Shown: piece after piece, positions 47,019 to 57,136 of the stretch | Position numbering within the stretch: position 1 is the first letter of the stretch | How the letters are laid out: every line of letters starts with the position of its first letter | Origin: Guillardia theta CCMP2712 | Lineage: Eukaryota; Cryptophyceae; Pyrenomonadales; Geminigeraceae | DNA length: 64,000 nt | NCBI RefSeq assembly: GCF_000315625.1 | Contig: NW_005434666.1 | Span: forward strand, 115,029-179,028 | Direction of reading: 5' to 3' | Made by a program: the position numbers and the translations under genes | The notes under the pieces: model-generated | Databases searched by the model: none | Told to the model about the DNA's origin: nothing | What the model saw: only the letters and a program-made list of their open reading frames with translations

Positions 47019-48386
47019 GAGGAGCAGGAGAAGGAGAAGGAGAAGCAGAAGCAGGAGCAGCAGGAGCAGCAGGAGCAGGAGCAGGAGTACAGCTGCATGT
47101 CCTCCCAGTGATTCACTCTCATCCTCTCCACCATCTCGTCGTAGAAGACGAGCGAGTGCTCTCCTGCCCTCACCCCCGACAATCTCACGTCCATGGTCAA
47201 CACCTGCGTTCCTGTGAGCAGACCCAATCTGTTCTCCTATTCCTCCTCTTGCTCCTCCTCCTCCTCCTCCTCTGCATCCCCCTCCTGCCCTCTTCGTGCC
47301 CTCGTCCTCCTCCTTCATGGCCATCACTTACGTCGCCATGAATCAAACTGCCCTCTTCTGGTCGAACGACTTGTAGATCGATAGACCCATCCAAGCCCTC
47401 CTCCTCATCATCATCATCATCCTCCTCACGGTGTTCTGACCCTGCCCCAAGTGCATTCAGCTCTCTGTCACTTGTCTCCTGGTCTCTTCTTCCTACCCCG
47501 TGGCCTCTCCTCCTCCGCAAGTCTGCGCACAAGCACATAGCCAAGGTAGCTCAGCTCGTTCGGAGCGCTCTGCTGGATAATCTCGAAGCCGTGGCTGAGG
47601 AGGAAGCTAAGGGCTCGACCTACAGCAAACTCTGATGAGCTGAAGGGACGAGAGGAGGAGCAAGGAGCAAGGAGCAAGGAGCAAGGAGCAAGGAGCAAGG
47701 AGCAAGGAGGGGAGAGTGGTGAACCTCCTTTGCCGCTATGATGCTTGAGCGATGCTGACGGCCAAGTGTCGTCAAAGAGGATGAAGCATCTGCATCCTCG
47801 TCTCTTCCTTGCACACATAAGTGGTCGAGTCACCTTTCCGAGCAGAGTCGCTCCACGAGGATGGCCTGAGCAGGAGGGAGAAAACAAAGTCAGCGAGGAG
47901 GAGGAGGGGACAAGGGAGAAGGAGGAGGGAGAGAGGGAAGGTGGTGCATGTCTATCACACCTGCTGGAGATGGATCTCCTGCGACTGCGAAGAAAGATTA
48001 ATCATAAACGAGAGAGCGGAAGAAGAGACAAGAGGGTGTGAGAGGGAAGGACGGAGGGAGGGAGGGGGGAGGAGTGGAAGGGAAACGGGGGAAGACAGGG
48101 GGGACTGGAACTCCATTCAGATGCATGCATCAAATCTATTTTCCTTGAAGAAAAACTTTCCAATAATGCAAATTACATCAATAATTACTCGTCAAACTCG
48201 AAACCACTGCCCCCCTCTCCTTTCCCCCCTCTCGCCCACTTCCTCACGTTCTCCGGCTTCAGCGCCTTCGAGATCGCTGACAGGCTCTTCCCAAACATCG
48301 CCGCAAGCTCCGCCTTGCTCTTGTGTACCTGCGGGTCCTTGGAGTATATGCAGCCTCACGATCTCCTGCCTCTCCCTCGCCGACAG
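46377..48386 (-). CDS. HTH (CENP-B/psq-like) protein, 5' end lost in assembly gap
   Basis: A minus-strand multi-exon gene can be followed from the gap edge to a TGA at 46379-46377. Next to the gap lies a helix-turn-helix: LSARERQEIVRLHI, then KDPQVHKSKAELAAMFGKSL and SAISKALKPEN. This resembles the CENP-B/psq and Tigger-type DNA-binding fold ('R-x-E-I ... S-K-x-E-L-A-x-x-F-x-x-S-x-S-x-I-S-K'). A one-base frame break separates the two halves (near 48345). Later exons give SQEIHLQQ, GRALSFLLSHGFEIIQQ, an acidic run (EEDDDDDEEE), a segment with FYDEMVERMRVNHWEDMQ, and CYREFPLVMYG before a polar tail. No catalytic domain is recognised. Introns carry purine repeats on the plus strand. It lies tail to tail with the Tudor/RRM gene, 208 bases apart. 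A chromatin or transposase-derived factor is possible but unproven. Confidence 0.5.
46590..46680. repeat. GAGGAC hexanucleotide-like minisatellite
   Basis: GAGGAC/GAGGACGAG units on the plus strand; placed in an intron of the minus-strand HTH gene. The Glu/Asp-rich plus-strand frame is most likely an artefact. Confidence 0.85.
46960..47090. repeat. GGAGCA hexanucleotide repeat
   Basis: Long run of GGAGCA with GGAGAA and GCAGCA variants, in an intron of the minus-strand HTH gene. Confidence 0.9.
47655..47708. repeat. AGGAGCA heptanucleotide tandem repeat
   Basis: About seven perfect 7-base units (aggagca), again intronic on the minus strand. Confidence 0.95.
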
Positions 48387-48486
48387 NNNNNNNNNNNNNN
48401 NNNNNNNNNNNNNNNNNNNNNNNNNNNNNNNNNNNNNNNNNNNNNNNNNNNNNNNNNNNNNNNNNNNNNNNNNNNNNNNNNNNNNN
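48387..48486. other. Assembly gap (100 N)
   Basis: One hundred N, flanked on the right by a CTCC run. It removes the 5' part of the HTH gene. Confidence 1.
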
Positions 48487-48895
48487 CTCCCTCCCTCCCT
48501 CCCTCCCTCCACACGATCAATGTCTCCCACCTCGGTAGTCCACGGGTAAGTCCAGTCATAGTTGTCCTTGCACAGAGTCAGTCACGCCAACACCGCAGGA
48601 GCTGCGTCACAAGATACGCCAGAGCGATCCGAGAGTACTGTTGCGATCACGACATGTCAGGTGTCAAACTCAAACGCGTCCGCCGCATCTCACGTTGGAA
48701 ACCGCCTCGAAGCTCATCCCCAGCCATCGTTCGCCCATGTCCTGTAGTTCAGCTTCAACGGGAGGAACATCGAAGAGAGAAGAGGGTCACAGTGCAACCT
48801 GATACGCACAAGAGCCGCACGTTGCTAACGCATTCTCGTAGCCTTCGACAGAGAAGTCGACAGAGTAAAAGCATCGGTTTGTCCGCTGGACGAGA

Positions 48896-49143
48896 ATGGT
48901 CAATGTCATTTCTTTCTGGGATCGCACCCTTCACGTTGGCAAGATCGGACAGGAACTTGGTGCTTCCTTCACCTGTACGACATCTCAGACTTTCTCCATA
49001 CAGGCTTTCGCGCTGACCTCTGTCGCTCCCTATCTCTATGAAACACCCATCATCGAGCTCTGTTATAATGTCAATTCTTACGTGCTGGCCGCGTTCAAGA
49101 ATGGCAGCCTTCCACCTCCTGCTAGTTCCTCGAGCATGACGTA
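48896..49143 (+). CDS. Possible coding exon, unknown protein
   Basis: An 82-codon open frame from an ATG (48896) to TAA with a natural-looking composition (FWDRTLHVGKIGQELGASF, VAPYLYETPIIELCYN). A potential acceptor (cttgcacag, about 48575) and open sequence lie upstream, so it may be the last exon of a plus-strand gene. No family is recognised, the upstream exon structure is unclear, and the opposite strand is also open, so this stays a weak call. Confidence 0.3.
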
Positions 49144-49429
49144 AGCTGATGCTCCTGCTTCGCTCGGCTGAGGGATCCCGCAGCACGACAGCCAAAGAAT
49201 CAAGCATGCGGCACGGAAGGGCTGGAGTCTACATGCCATGACGTTACGATGATTCCTGGGCATAAAACGTGGAGAAGGAACATCTAACAGTTGTCTTGTC
49301 TCACCTTGTGACTGTCAGAGCTGGATGAGGCCAACATCTGCCATCTTCTTCGCTCATCGGTCTTCGTTCAGCCATGGGACTATCCTAAGCCGGTTCCCCG
49401 ACAATGGTTTCAATGTTACAGATCTGTTA

Positions 49430-49960
49430 CGACGCACCGTGACCAGTGATCGGCGACCGTATCAGTGAAGTATCGGACCGTGACGGCGGCAGTCGCCCGG
49501 CCAGTACGGTCCGTGACGGTACCCGGGCCGCGGCCCGTCCCGGGCAGCGGCAGGCCTCAGTGCCAGTTGTTGCAGGCTGCCCGGCGGTGACTCGCCGGCG
49601 CCTCGTTGGGCCGCCCGTGACGGCGGCCCAGTGGTCCCGGCGGCCCGGCCCTCGGCCCTCACTGTGCCAGGCCCGCGGGGCCCGGCCGGGGGCACACTGG
49701 CAGGCCAGCGGATCAGTCACGGCGGACCGTCAGGATTCGAGTCGCAAGGATCACGGTCCGATCACGGTCCGAGTCACACCCCGGGGACCGTATCATGCCT
49801 CAGTGCGACAGTGGCTTGAGTAGTAAACTCAGGTCCAAGTTCCTACTTAACTTTCCGGAGTCCCCGGCAATTGAGCCCGCCGGCATGTTCGGCCAGGCCC
49901 GGCACTGCCGCGGCAACTTCACTGACCCGGGTCTGAACTTCCGAAGTGACAGGCTGGTGA
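49430..49960. repeat. Very GC-rich intergenic element
   Basis: About 530 bases of strongly GC-rich sequence full of CCGGCC, GGCCCG, CGTGACGG and direct repeats such as atcacggtccgatcacggtccgagtcac. The GC content is far above the flanks and the borders are sharp. The right end (gtagtaaactcaggtccaag ... aactttccgg) resembles in style the flanks of the GC-rich patch near 12960. No long frame with a recognisable product; likely a non-autonomous element or relic. Confidence 0.5.
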
Positions 49961-50089
49961 GTGCAGCGGCTTGTTCTAAATCGGGAAGAGAAGGATTGGG
50001 GGCAGCAGGTTGACAGTCAGAGACAATTAGAGAGACTCTTCTGCCCTAGTAGGTCCGCCACCCCTCACGGAGACCCAGACCAGTCGAAC

Positions 50090-50886
50090 ATGGTGAGCAT
50101 GCCGCGCCTGAGACGAGAGAGGAGGGGCGGGAAGAGGAGGAGGAGGGGAAGGAGGGAGTCAGCCTGACTCTGATCGCTAGAGGGATCTAGAGTTATATTT
50201 GAATGGGGAGGTCGGCAGTGGCGGCATCTGAACGAAAGGAGGGCAACATGCAGTGCGGGGAGTAAGGAAAGGCACTGCGTTGCGGATGCGGGGGAGTAGG
50301 TTCTAGTGACTGAGGGTGAGGTGAAGAGGGGGAGTAGCCTTGAGAGGGGGATAGAATACACAGATTCTTCATACAACAACTGAACCATTTCACTGTTGAA
50401 CCTTTTTTTTCATTCGCCCTGACATTTGCTGCAGTTTGCTTTGGTGAGTTGCGTGTATTTCAACAAGGGTCTTCTTTGCTGCTTTCGGCTTTCCACTGTT
50501 TCAAGATGATGATAGATCATCCAAAGATCATCAAGGATTTATTTAAACGTTTTCTTGTCTGACAATCATGTTTCCTCGCAGCTGAAACAGTATCACGGCG
50601 ATGGAACTTGCAATGCCCTGCCCAAGTATAGCAATGTGAACCCCTTACCAAATACAAGATTGTAACAAGACATATTTGTTTGCAGGTGGGAGCCGTCGTT
50701 CAATGCCGTAGATGGAAGTACTTCAGATGACTGCACCACCTTCCCTGATTACGGTGAACCAGGTAGGTTCACTCTACAGACTTGAAAGTTGTCATTCATG
50801 CTTGTTTGCTTTCAGGACTGGGTTACGGCGCTAAGTTTGGAAGTGGCGAGCACGGCAGCCCTCTTCCTCCCTACGCAACCTCATAA
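50090..50886 (+). CDS. Small Asp/Gly/Tyr-rich protein with a 9-nt microexon (67 aa)
   Basis: Proposed exons: an ATG alone (50090-50092) before a gtgagc donor; a 9-nt microexon TTTGCTTTG (50435-50443) between tgctgcag and gtgagt; then exons starting near 50581, 50687 and 50817. All joins keep phase. The product begins MFALLKQYHGDGTCNALPK, then WEPSFNAVDGSTSDDCTTF, and ends in GEHGSPLPPYATS. Exons 3-5 are well supported by consistent phase and clean splice sites. The first two are less sure; an unseen upstream start is possible. No family is recognised. There are two Cys and no membrane helix. It is tail to tail with the VTT gene. Confidence 0.5.
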
Positions 50887-51128
50887 GCAAGAATGGTGGT
50901 TGAAGTTGTGAATTTAGATGAAAATCGATTTCAAGTAATGAAGAAATTGGACCACATTGGATCAGGAATAGTCCAGCGTTTTGTTGAGAGATCAAGTGTG
51001 CTGGGAGAAGTAACTATCACTGTGTGAGATCATACACATCAGCACACATCGAAGATCGATAATTCTCAAGAGAAAAATTCAAATTTCATTTACAAAACAA
51101 AATCAATTCATCAGAAGAACAACTATTA

Positions 51129-51777
51129 TTAACTTGCAGCAAGGGCATCCACGACGCTGCTGAATCCAGCCCCAGTTGTCCCCCAAACGATCGAGAAAGG
51201 TAAGCCAACAAGGAAGCACGACCAGAAGTACGCGCCAACTGGATATTTGTCCCCTGGGAAGCGGACGAGGCTCAAACCGTAGTTCTTCACACCCAGAGGA
51301 ATGGGTGCGACTCGAATCGCACACATGGTCTGATGGGGTTTGACATGTGAGAAACTACTACAACATTCATGCAGTCTCATATACCTGGAAGGGTTTCTTC
51401 TTCAGCACGCCCAGATATTGCTCCAAAACCGACGGCATGCTCCAATTCTTGCCGAAGATTCTTCCAATCGAAAGCGCACAAATGCATCCTGCTGTCTTTC
51501 CAACAAGGCTTCCGAGTGTACCCCAAATCGGACCGAACACACATCCTCCGCAAACTTCCAACGGCGTGACGGGAAACGCTAAAGTGGTCCAGCACGTTAA
51601 GAAGACTATAAAACCTACGTAACCTAGAGGGTGCGATTCGAAATAGTTGAAGATCGCAACTAACAATTGTGTCTTACTGAACTGTGACCAATCTGCGCCA
51701 TCTGCAGTTGTGTTGCTTGGACTGAGAGTGGGTATGTGGTTGATGGGAGCTGAATGCTCGACCGACATGGCTTTCAT
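51129..51777 (-). CDS. VTT/DedA-domain (TVP38/TMEM64-like) membrane protein
   Basis: Two exons (51385-51777 and 51129-51329) joined in phase 0 across a GT-AG intron (51330-51384). The start at 51777 (MKAMSVEHS) gives about 197 residues. It has hydrophobic segments around YVGFIVFLTCWTTLAF and GTLGSLVGKTAGCICAL. The family pattern 'F-P-x-(T/S)-x-L-x-x-x-x-G-x-x-F-G' (here FPVTPLEVCGGCVFGP) is present, as are R-x-x-P-x-P (RVAPIPLG) and a closing segment LPFSIVWGTTGAG. This is the SNARE-associated/VTT family; TMEM41B and VMP1 relatives act as lipid scramblases in the ER and TVP38 sits in the Golgi. The exact organelle is not evident here. The length is near the core domain only. Confidence 0.8.
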
Positions 51778-52811
51778 TGGTAAATCTGCAAGAGATAATC
51801 AGCATATTCAAGGTCATGGATCAGTTTCTTTTGGCCACTACTTCAAACCAGATACATGTGCACATTTGACAGAATATTCTCGATAAAAACTCTGCATCGC
51901 ATCAAGGGTGAATAAAACGGATGTGAAGGCTTTTCTCAGTTGATAATTGGATGACGTTCTACTGACGAAACATGGGCTACAATTAGAAAAATCTTGCTTG
52001 ATGATCAAACCCCAACCTTTTTACATGCCTACTTGCAATGGCTATGCTGGGATCATTCCATATCCTAAAATCGGGAGGAAACCATACTTACAGATTCGAC
52101 CTCTACATTTTAGCCTCTGTAGAAAACCAATGAGCAAATGCTAGCATAGTACATAACCTTCCTCATTCTGAATTTCATGTTTCATAGCGTTTGCCTCTTA
52201 CTATTCCACGATCACTTATTCAGGTTCTCCTATCTTGCAGCCTTATGCCAAAACATGCCATTGCATGCTCCGCAATTCCTTCTATCTCTAACCATGTATG
52301 TCCCTTACCGTGGTGTATCGGTGGGTGGGTGGTTCGGAACGGGGGTTATAGAAGCTTTGATTTTAAAGGGTAGGGTCATCACCTCCACCCCAGTAATCTC
52401 ACGGTTCTAAAGGCAAAGGGACCCTACTACAGCATTGCGTTTTCTGCATGGCGAGGAATGAGGGGTAGGTGAAAGAGGAAGGGGTGACATTCCTACCCCC
52501 ACCCATTAGTTTTGCCCCCTTTTTTTCTTATTAGGGTACGGGTAGGGAGCACCCCCAGTCAAATAGACCCCGCTATATTACCTAAAAACCACCCCTCCTT
52601 CAATATCATCTAGCAGACTGCTAGCAGTCAGGAATCGGTTTAGCAATTTTAGCCTGCCTGGTACCCCACCCCTTCATAAGTGGTCGAAAGTACCGGACAT
52701 GACTCAACATGAACTGCAGTTTATTTTAAGATTAGCTCAATCAATTGAAACCAAGAAAAAAAGGATTCAGCTCGTAGAATTGTCAACAGGGTCCCCGATG
52801 GTTGACGAGCG
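51778..52811. other. Intergenic spacer between divergent VTT and ATG10 genes
   Basis: About 1 kb serving two divergent promoters. The left half is moderately AT-rich without a feature. From about 52310 to 52690 it is rich in GGGGT/TACCCC words (gggttatagaagc, gaggggtaggtgaaag, tcctacccccaccc). A short AT-rich stretch precedes the ATG10 start. No coding signal. Confidence 0.6.
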
Positions 52812-53883
52812 ATGAAGTACGAGGAGTTCCAGTCGGCGGCCATGGCTTTCATGGCAGAGGCGAACGATCACGGTCAGGTGAGGATAATCTATACATTCGA
52901 CTCAATCACGGGATATGGAGGGAGAAAAGGTAGAAGAAAGTGCTAGGCAGCACGTGGTGAACAATCATGAATGGTTTTTGTGTTCATGCTACTGGGGATT
53001 GAGAGAGCATCGGGATATTTTGCCTTACTTAAGCATGAGATCATGATAAAATCATGTTTGTGCTGTTTTTTTAATTTTTTTTTTTTGGTGTAGGAGTGGA
53101 AGTGGGTCCCAAACCACCCCAGACCGCTTCAAAATGTTGGAGCAGACGATAGAGGATATCTTGCCCTAGAAGAAGTTTATAGAGAGCCTCTGGAAATTGA
53201 CAGCACAGAGAACAGAAATGAATTGGACGACGAAGATTCTTGCACTTTTATTGACCCGTCTGTCATCAAATCGGAAACAGCGCAGCCGAATATGTACAGG
53301 TACCATGTGGTAAATTTCCTTGCTGTGTATCAAAACGAGTCCAAATGGTTTCCTACAGGTATATGTGGAAGCATATCAGTGTCCTGTTCTCTTTCTGCAG
53401 GGAAAGAGCATCGACGGACGATTATTGGACACTGAGTACATCTGGCGGGACTGCTGTGGATCAATGTGAGTGGACCACTTTGTACTTCCAAGTGAGGTTG
53501 GACACACCAGGAACCACGAACAAAGCTGGCTTACTGACTCGGTGAAGCCTGACTCACTCTGTGTATTTAATTGCCTTTTCATGATTTCTTTTCATACAGT
53601 GCTTACCGACACCCGAAGAGCATCCCGTTACGGGCGAGCCGTTCCATTTTGTTCATCCGTAAGCGAAATCTATTGCATGATCCACCATGGTGATGGAGAA
53701 AAACCCAGCTGCAGAAGCAAAGATTTCATGGACGCGATCATGCAAGCTTTCCTCCCATCCGTGCAAGAGCCTTGCACGCAATCCAACCTCAGATACTTCA
53801 AGCTCTGGCTGAGCGTCTACGGGCAAGCAGTTGGGTTGAGGCTCCCGCTCGCATTACACAGCTCCAACCCACATCCAACCTAG
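52812..53883 (+). CDS. ATG10: ATG10, autophagy E2-like conjugating enzyme
   Basis: ATG10 conjugates ATG12 to ATG5 in autophagosome formation. Exons: 52812-52877 (MKYEEFQSAAMAFM), 53094-53309, 53359 onward, then exons beginning at 53600 and near 53753. Family landmarks are WKWVPN near the N-terminus, the core strand YRYHVVYVEAYQCPVLFLQGK (spliced, Y-H-V-x-Y-x-x-x-Y-x-x-P-V-L-x-F), EEHPVTGEPFHFVHPC with the catalytic Cys in His-Pro-Cys, then RSKDFMDAIM, and LWLSVYGQAVGLRLPLAL at the C-terminus. HPC-RSKDFM is created by the join to the acceptor aacccag before CTGCAG. The frame between EYIW (about 53450) and the 53600 exon needs a one-base shift or an unseen splice to give EWTTLYFQ-CLPTPEEHP. The gene is convergent with the tetraspanin. 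Confidence 0.85.
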
Positions 53884-54022
53884 AATGTTTGCTGATTGAT
53901 TGATTCATTGATTAAAGATTCCCTCAATGTCTTATGCGACATGACAAAACTGAGACTGCAATCGACATAACCGCACAGTCTAGACGGTAGATTTGAAGTT
54001 GGTTGGCCTTCCTAAGCAAGGG

Positions 54023-55112
54023 TATTACAAGTCATCAGGGGTACCCTCTAGCGGCAGCATCGCACCTGTTCGGATAATGCAGGCAAACACGATGGCAGCA
54101 ATCTCCAGCACAATGGGCAAGAAGCAGACAACAGCAACCCTATCATGACTGGTCATGAAAGTTGCCTTGGCTCACATCAGAAAGCTTACGGTGCACCGGC
54201 CTTGTTGAGGAAGTTCATCACACATTCCTTTCCTGTGATACCTGAACGAGCATGATCGTCACGAATCAAGGAAATAGATTGTGATTTCTCACAAGTGGAC
54301 TTGGACGTGTCACAAGCGTAGTCGCCCGTACAACAGCTCGTCTGTGCAGCAGTGGCTGTCGATGTGCGAACGCACCCAGTATCAAAGCTGCAAAGTGGAA
54401 TGTTGTAGGTGATGTTTGAGTTCTGTTGAAATGTAAGATTATCTCTTCTCTTGTTCGAGAGCAAATCATTACGTCTGTCGTTTGGCCTTCATAGCAAGCA
54501 GGTGGAATTAATACATCCAAAGCCTTCCAGTCGAATTCAGTGTAATGATCTCTCAAGACGCCCAGCACAGGTCCCTGGATCTGGGCAGAATTGCCGCTGG
54601 AAATCGCAGCTGCAGCTGCACCTGTTGTGGCAAAGATTAGTCATACAGAAGGTTTGTAGCAATCGGTATCGTCTCACCGAATCCAATCTGAAGGATGATC
54701 ATAAGAAGCACGAGGCAAATATACAAGTAGAGAATCATCGGTCGCTCTCTGATCGCTCCCACACAGCCAAGGATCGAAATGAAGAATGTGAAAACCCCGA
54801 CGACCACCAATCCGATCGCAGGTGAGGCGAAGACAACTGTTGGGATGGAAGCACGGCCTGGAGAAGTCGTGCAGGTACAACCTGCAGTCTCAGGATCTTT
54901 CACACACTGACTCTTGCAGTAATCATTCACGGAAGTTCCAAAACTGTTGGCTGAGCAAACATCAGCACAAATCAAGATGAATGAACGCTCTCACCGTAGG
55001 TCAAGGAAACCGCACCAACACCAATGAAGATGAAAGAGAACAAGAGTATCAACATGTTGAGAACGAGAAGTCCTCGACGAGACGTCTTGTACTCACAGCA
55101 GAGGTTCGCCAT
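54023..55112 (-). CDS. Tetraspanin-family protein
   Basis: Start ATG at 55112 gives MANLCCEYKTSRRG and a first membrane helix (LLVLNMLILLFSFIFIGVG). A short loop (with DYCKSQC) is followed by helix 2 (VVFASPAIGLVVVGVFTFFI) with the tetraspanin signature ILGCVGAIRE, helix 3 (ILYLYICLVLLMIILQIGFG), a large Cys-rich extracellular loop containing SCCTG (equivalent to the CCG motif), and helix 4 (VAVVCFLPIVLEIAAIVFAC). The tail is RTGAMLPLEGTPDDL, then TAA at 54025-54023. About five exons with GT-AG introns. Tetraspanins organise membrane microdomains. The four-helix layout, membrane-proximal Cys and CC motif support the assignment; a close subfamily cannot be given. Confidence 0.8.
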
Positions 55113-57136
55113 GTTATCTAGCGGGATCTAACGAACCGAAACTACTTGTTTGGAGGTCTTAAGACAAACTGTTCAGGCGGTGAGGTCGTGAGCAGACAAC
55201 AGACACGAGTATCTGAGAAGGATGGTAGGGTGGAGGAAGCGAAGGGGGAGGAGCAATGAGAGACGGAGACAAAGGAGAAGCGGACGGAGGGAAGGGGAGG
55301 GAGAGCGAGAGTGGGGGAAGAAGGAGAGGTGTGCCCTCTAGGCGATCTGGAAGAAAATTTGGTCATTGGGGGGTAGGGGTACCCCTTAACACCTCCACCG
55401 TACTAGGGTATGTGTGGGGTAGGGATAATACACATTGCGGTTCATGTGGTGGGGGTAGTGTGTTTTCAGTAAAAAATACCGGTGTTTACTATTCCAATTG
55501 ACAATTTCAGGGGGTAGGGTATAAAGTATCCAAGGTAGGGGTGATGAACTATGGGTACGGTAGTGGCCAATGTAGAGGTAGGGGTACTGGAACTGGGCAG
55601 GACGGGGTGGTAGCGATGGGTGTAGCGAAATTCATTAATTGAATTTTATCCAATTCGACAAATACTCTTAAAGACATTCGCGAAATATTGCAGTAAACTA
55701 TATAATTTTCATTATGAAAGTGACAATAGAATATAAATATTCTCATAGATTCGCTCCCCAAGTTAAGGCTGCCTGACGGTTTCGTCATCCCAATCCGCCT
55801 GTACCCTCTACCCCTACCCCGAAAATAAGAAGTACCCATCCTTTCTTATAACCCCATTGTTTCCTAAGAATCCCCTCTTAGAGAACCGGGTCCTTTTACT
55901 TATTCTCTTACGACCGGCCAAACTACCCCTTAGTCCGAAGAGTAGTACCCACCCCGGTGAAGCGCTACACTACCAGAAGAAATTCTACATATATATATAT
56001 CGACACAAATACATTCACATCTTGGGAAAATATTGTACCAAAAGCCACCTATTAGTCCTAAAATAATTTTTTGACGTCATATACAGTACGATTTAATATT
56101 ATTTATAACTTGTGGTACAGATACCAAAAACTATATTTTATACACACCGCAGGGTGTGGTGGTCCGTACTGAACGATCATAGGAGAGTCTGGAGGTAAAT
56201 TGAAATATTTACATGTATATTTGAAATTTTGATGACAAGATATTATTTGTAGAAGCAAGACATGCCTTTACTTCACAAAAAGAAAACCCTAGACTTGAGC
56301 AAAATTGTCGATAACTTGAGGGGTGGGGTAGTAAAAAACAATCTCCGTTCCACCCTCAGGGCAGAGGAGCATTGCCGCCGCCGCGTCCCGCTCGTGACGT
56401 TCTTGACGGTGTGACCTCCCCCTCCCTCTCCTCCTCCTCCTCCTCCTCCGACTTTCCTTTCATCCGTCATTCTTTCTCCACCCTCCTCGCCCAACATGGT
56501 CATATCCTGCTTTCTGAGTCTGTCTGATCCCACACTTCCAATGCCATCAATGCACGCACTGTCGCCCTTCCACACGCGGTTTCCCTCATTTTCCTCTCCT
56601 CCTCTTTCCACCTTCCTCGGCCCCGTCAGAGCATGAGCATCTCTGCAAATTCAATCCACTTTTCGTTGGATTTCCTGTTCGCTGTGAATTGCCCTTCCGT
56701 GCATTCATCGAATGTTTTTAAGCCCCTTGGCCCTTCCCGCCTGCTACATGACCACCTCCGCACTGTTTATGTTCTTGCTCTGCCGTTTTTTTTGTGGACG
56801 TGATAGCAACACTGTTGCAATTTTTTTATTGCATATGTGGGTTGACTACCTTTCTATGCTGTGTGTTATCACAAAGGTGATTCGTGGGAAATTAGTGGCC
56901 CGTACGGCAGAGTCGTGCCCTCAGTCCATGCTCGCAATCCTGATTTGTATTTTTCTGTACAGGGTCAAATCGTTGAAATCTAAACCAGTCAATTCATCAA
57001 GGGAAGCCTCCAGCGTTCCCTGGGACTCTCGGCCTCCCTCTTTCTAGACCAAGCTCCTTCTCACCAACTTAGCCTCAACTTTTCCTAATCCTCGACTCTC
57101 CTCCACGTCCGCCTTGATCCCCGTCCACGAACCATA
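55113..57136. other. Long AT-rich intergenic spacer with TACCCC island
   Basis: About 2 kb between divergent tetraspanin and KH genes. From 55355 to 55960 it is rich in GGGGTA and its complement TACCCC, with both orientations present and a near-palindrome ggggtaggggtacccctt near 55372. From 55990 to 56290 it is very AT-rich with an atatatatat run. After 56390 it is pyrimidine-rich (ctcctcctcc). A possible 5' untranslated or promoter region of the KH gene follows. Open frames here have no family resemblance. Confidence 0.6.

Noticed and set aside
46591-47217. Plus-strand Glu/Asp- then Arg/Ser-rich frame resembling an acidic or SR protein
   Set aside because: It coincides with GAGGAC and GGAGCA repeats that fall in introns of the opposite-strand gene.
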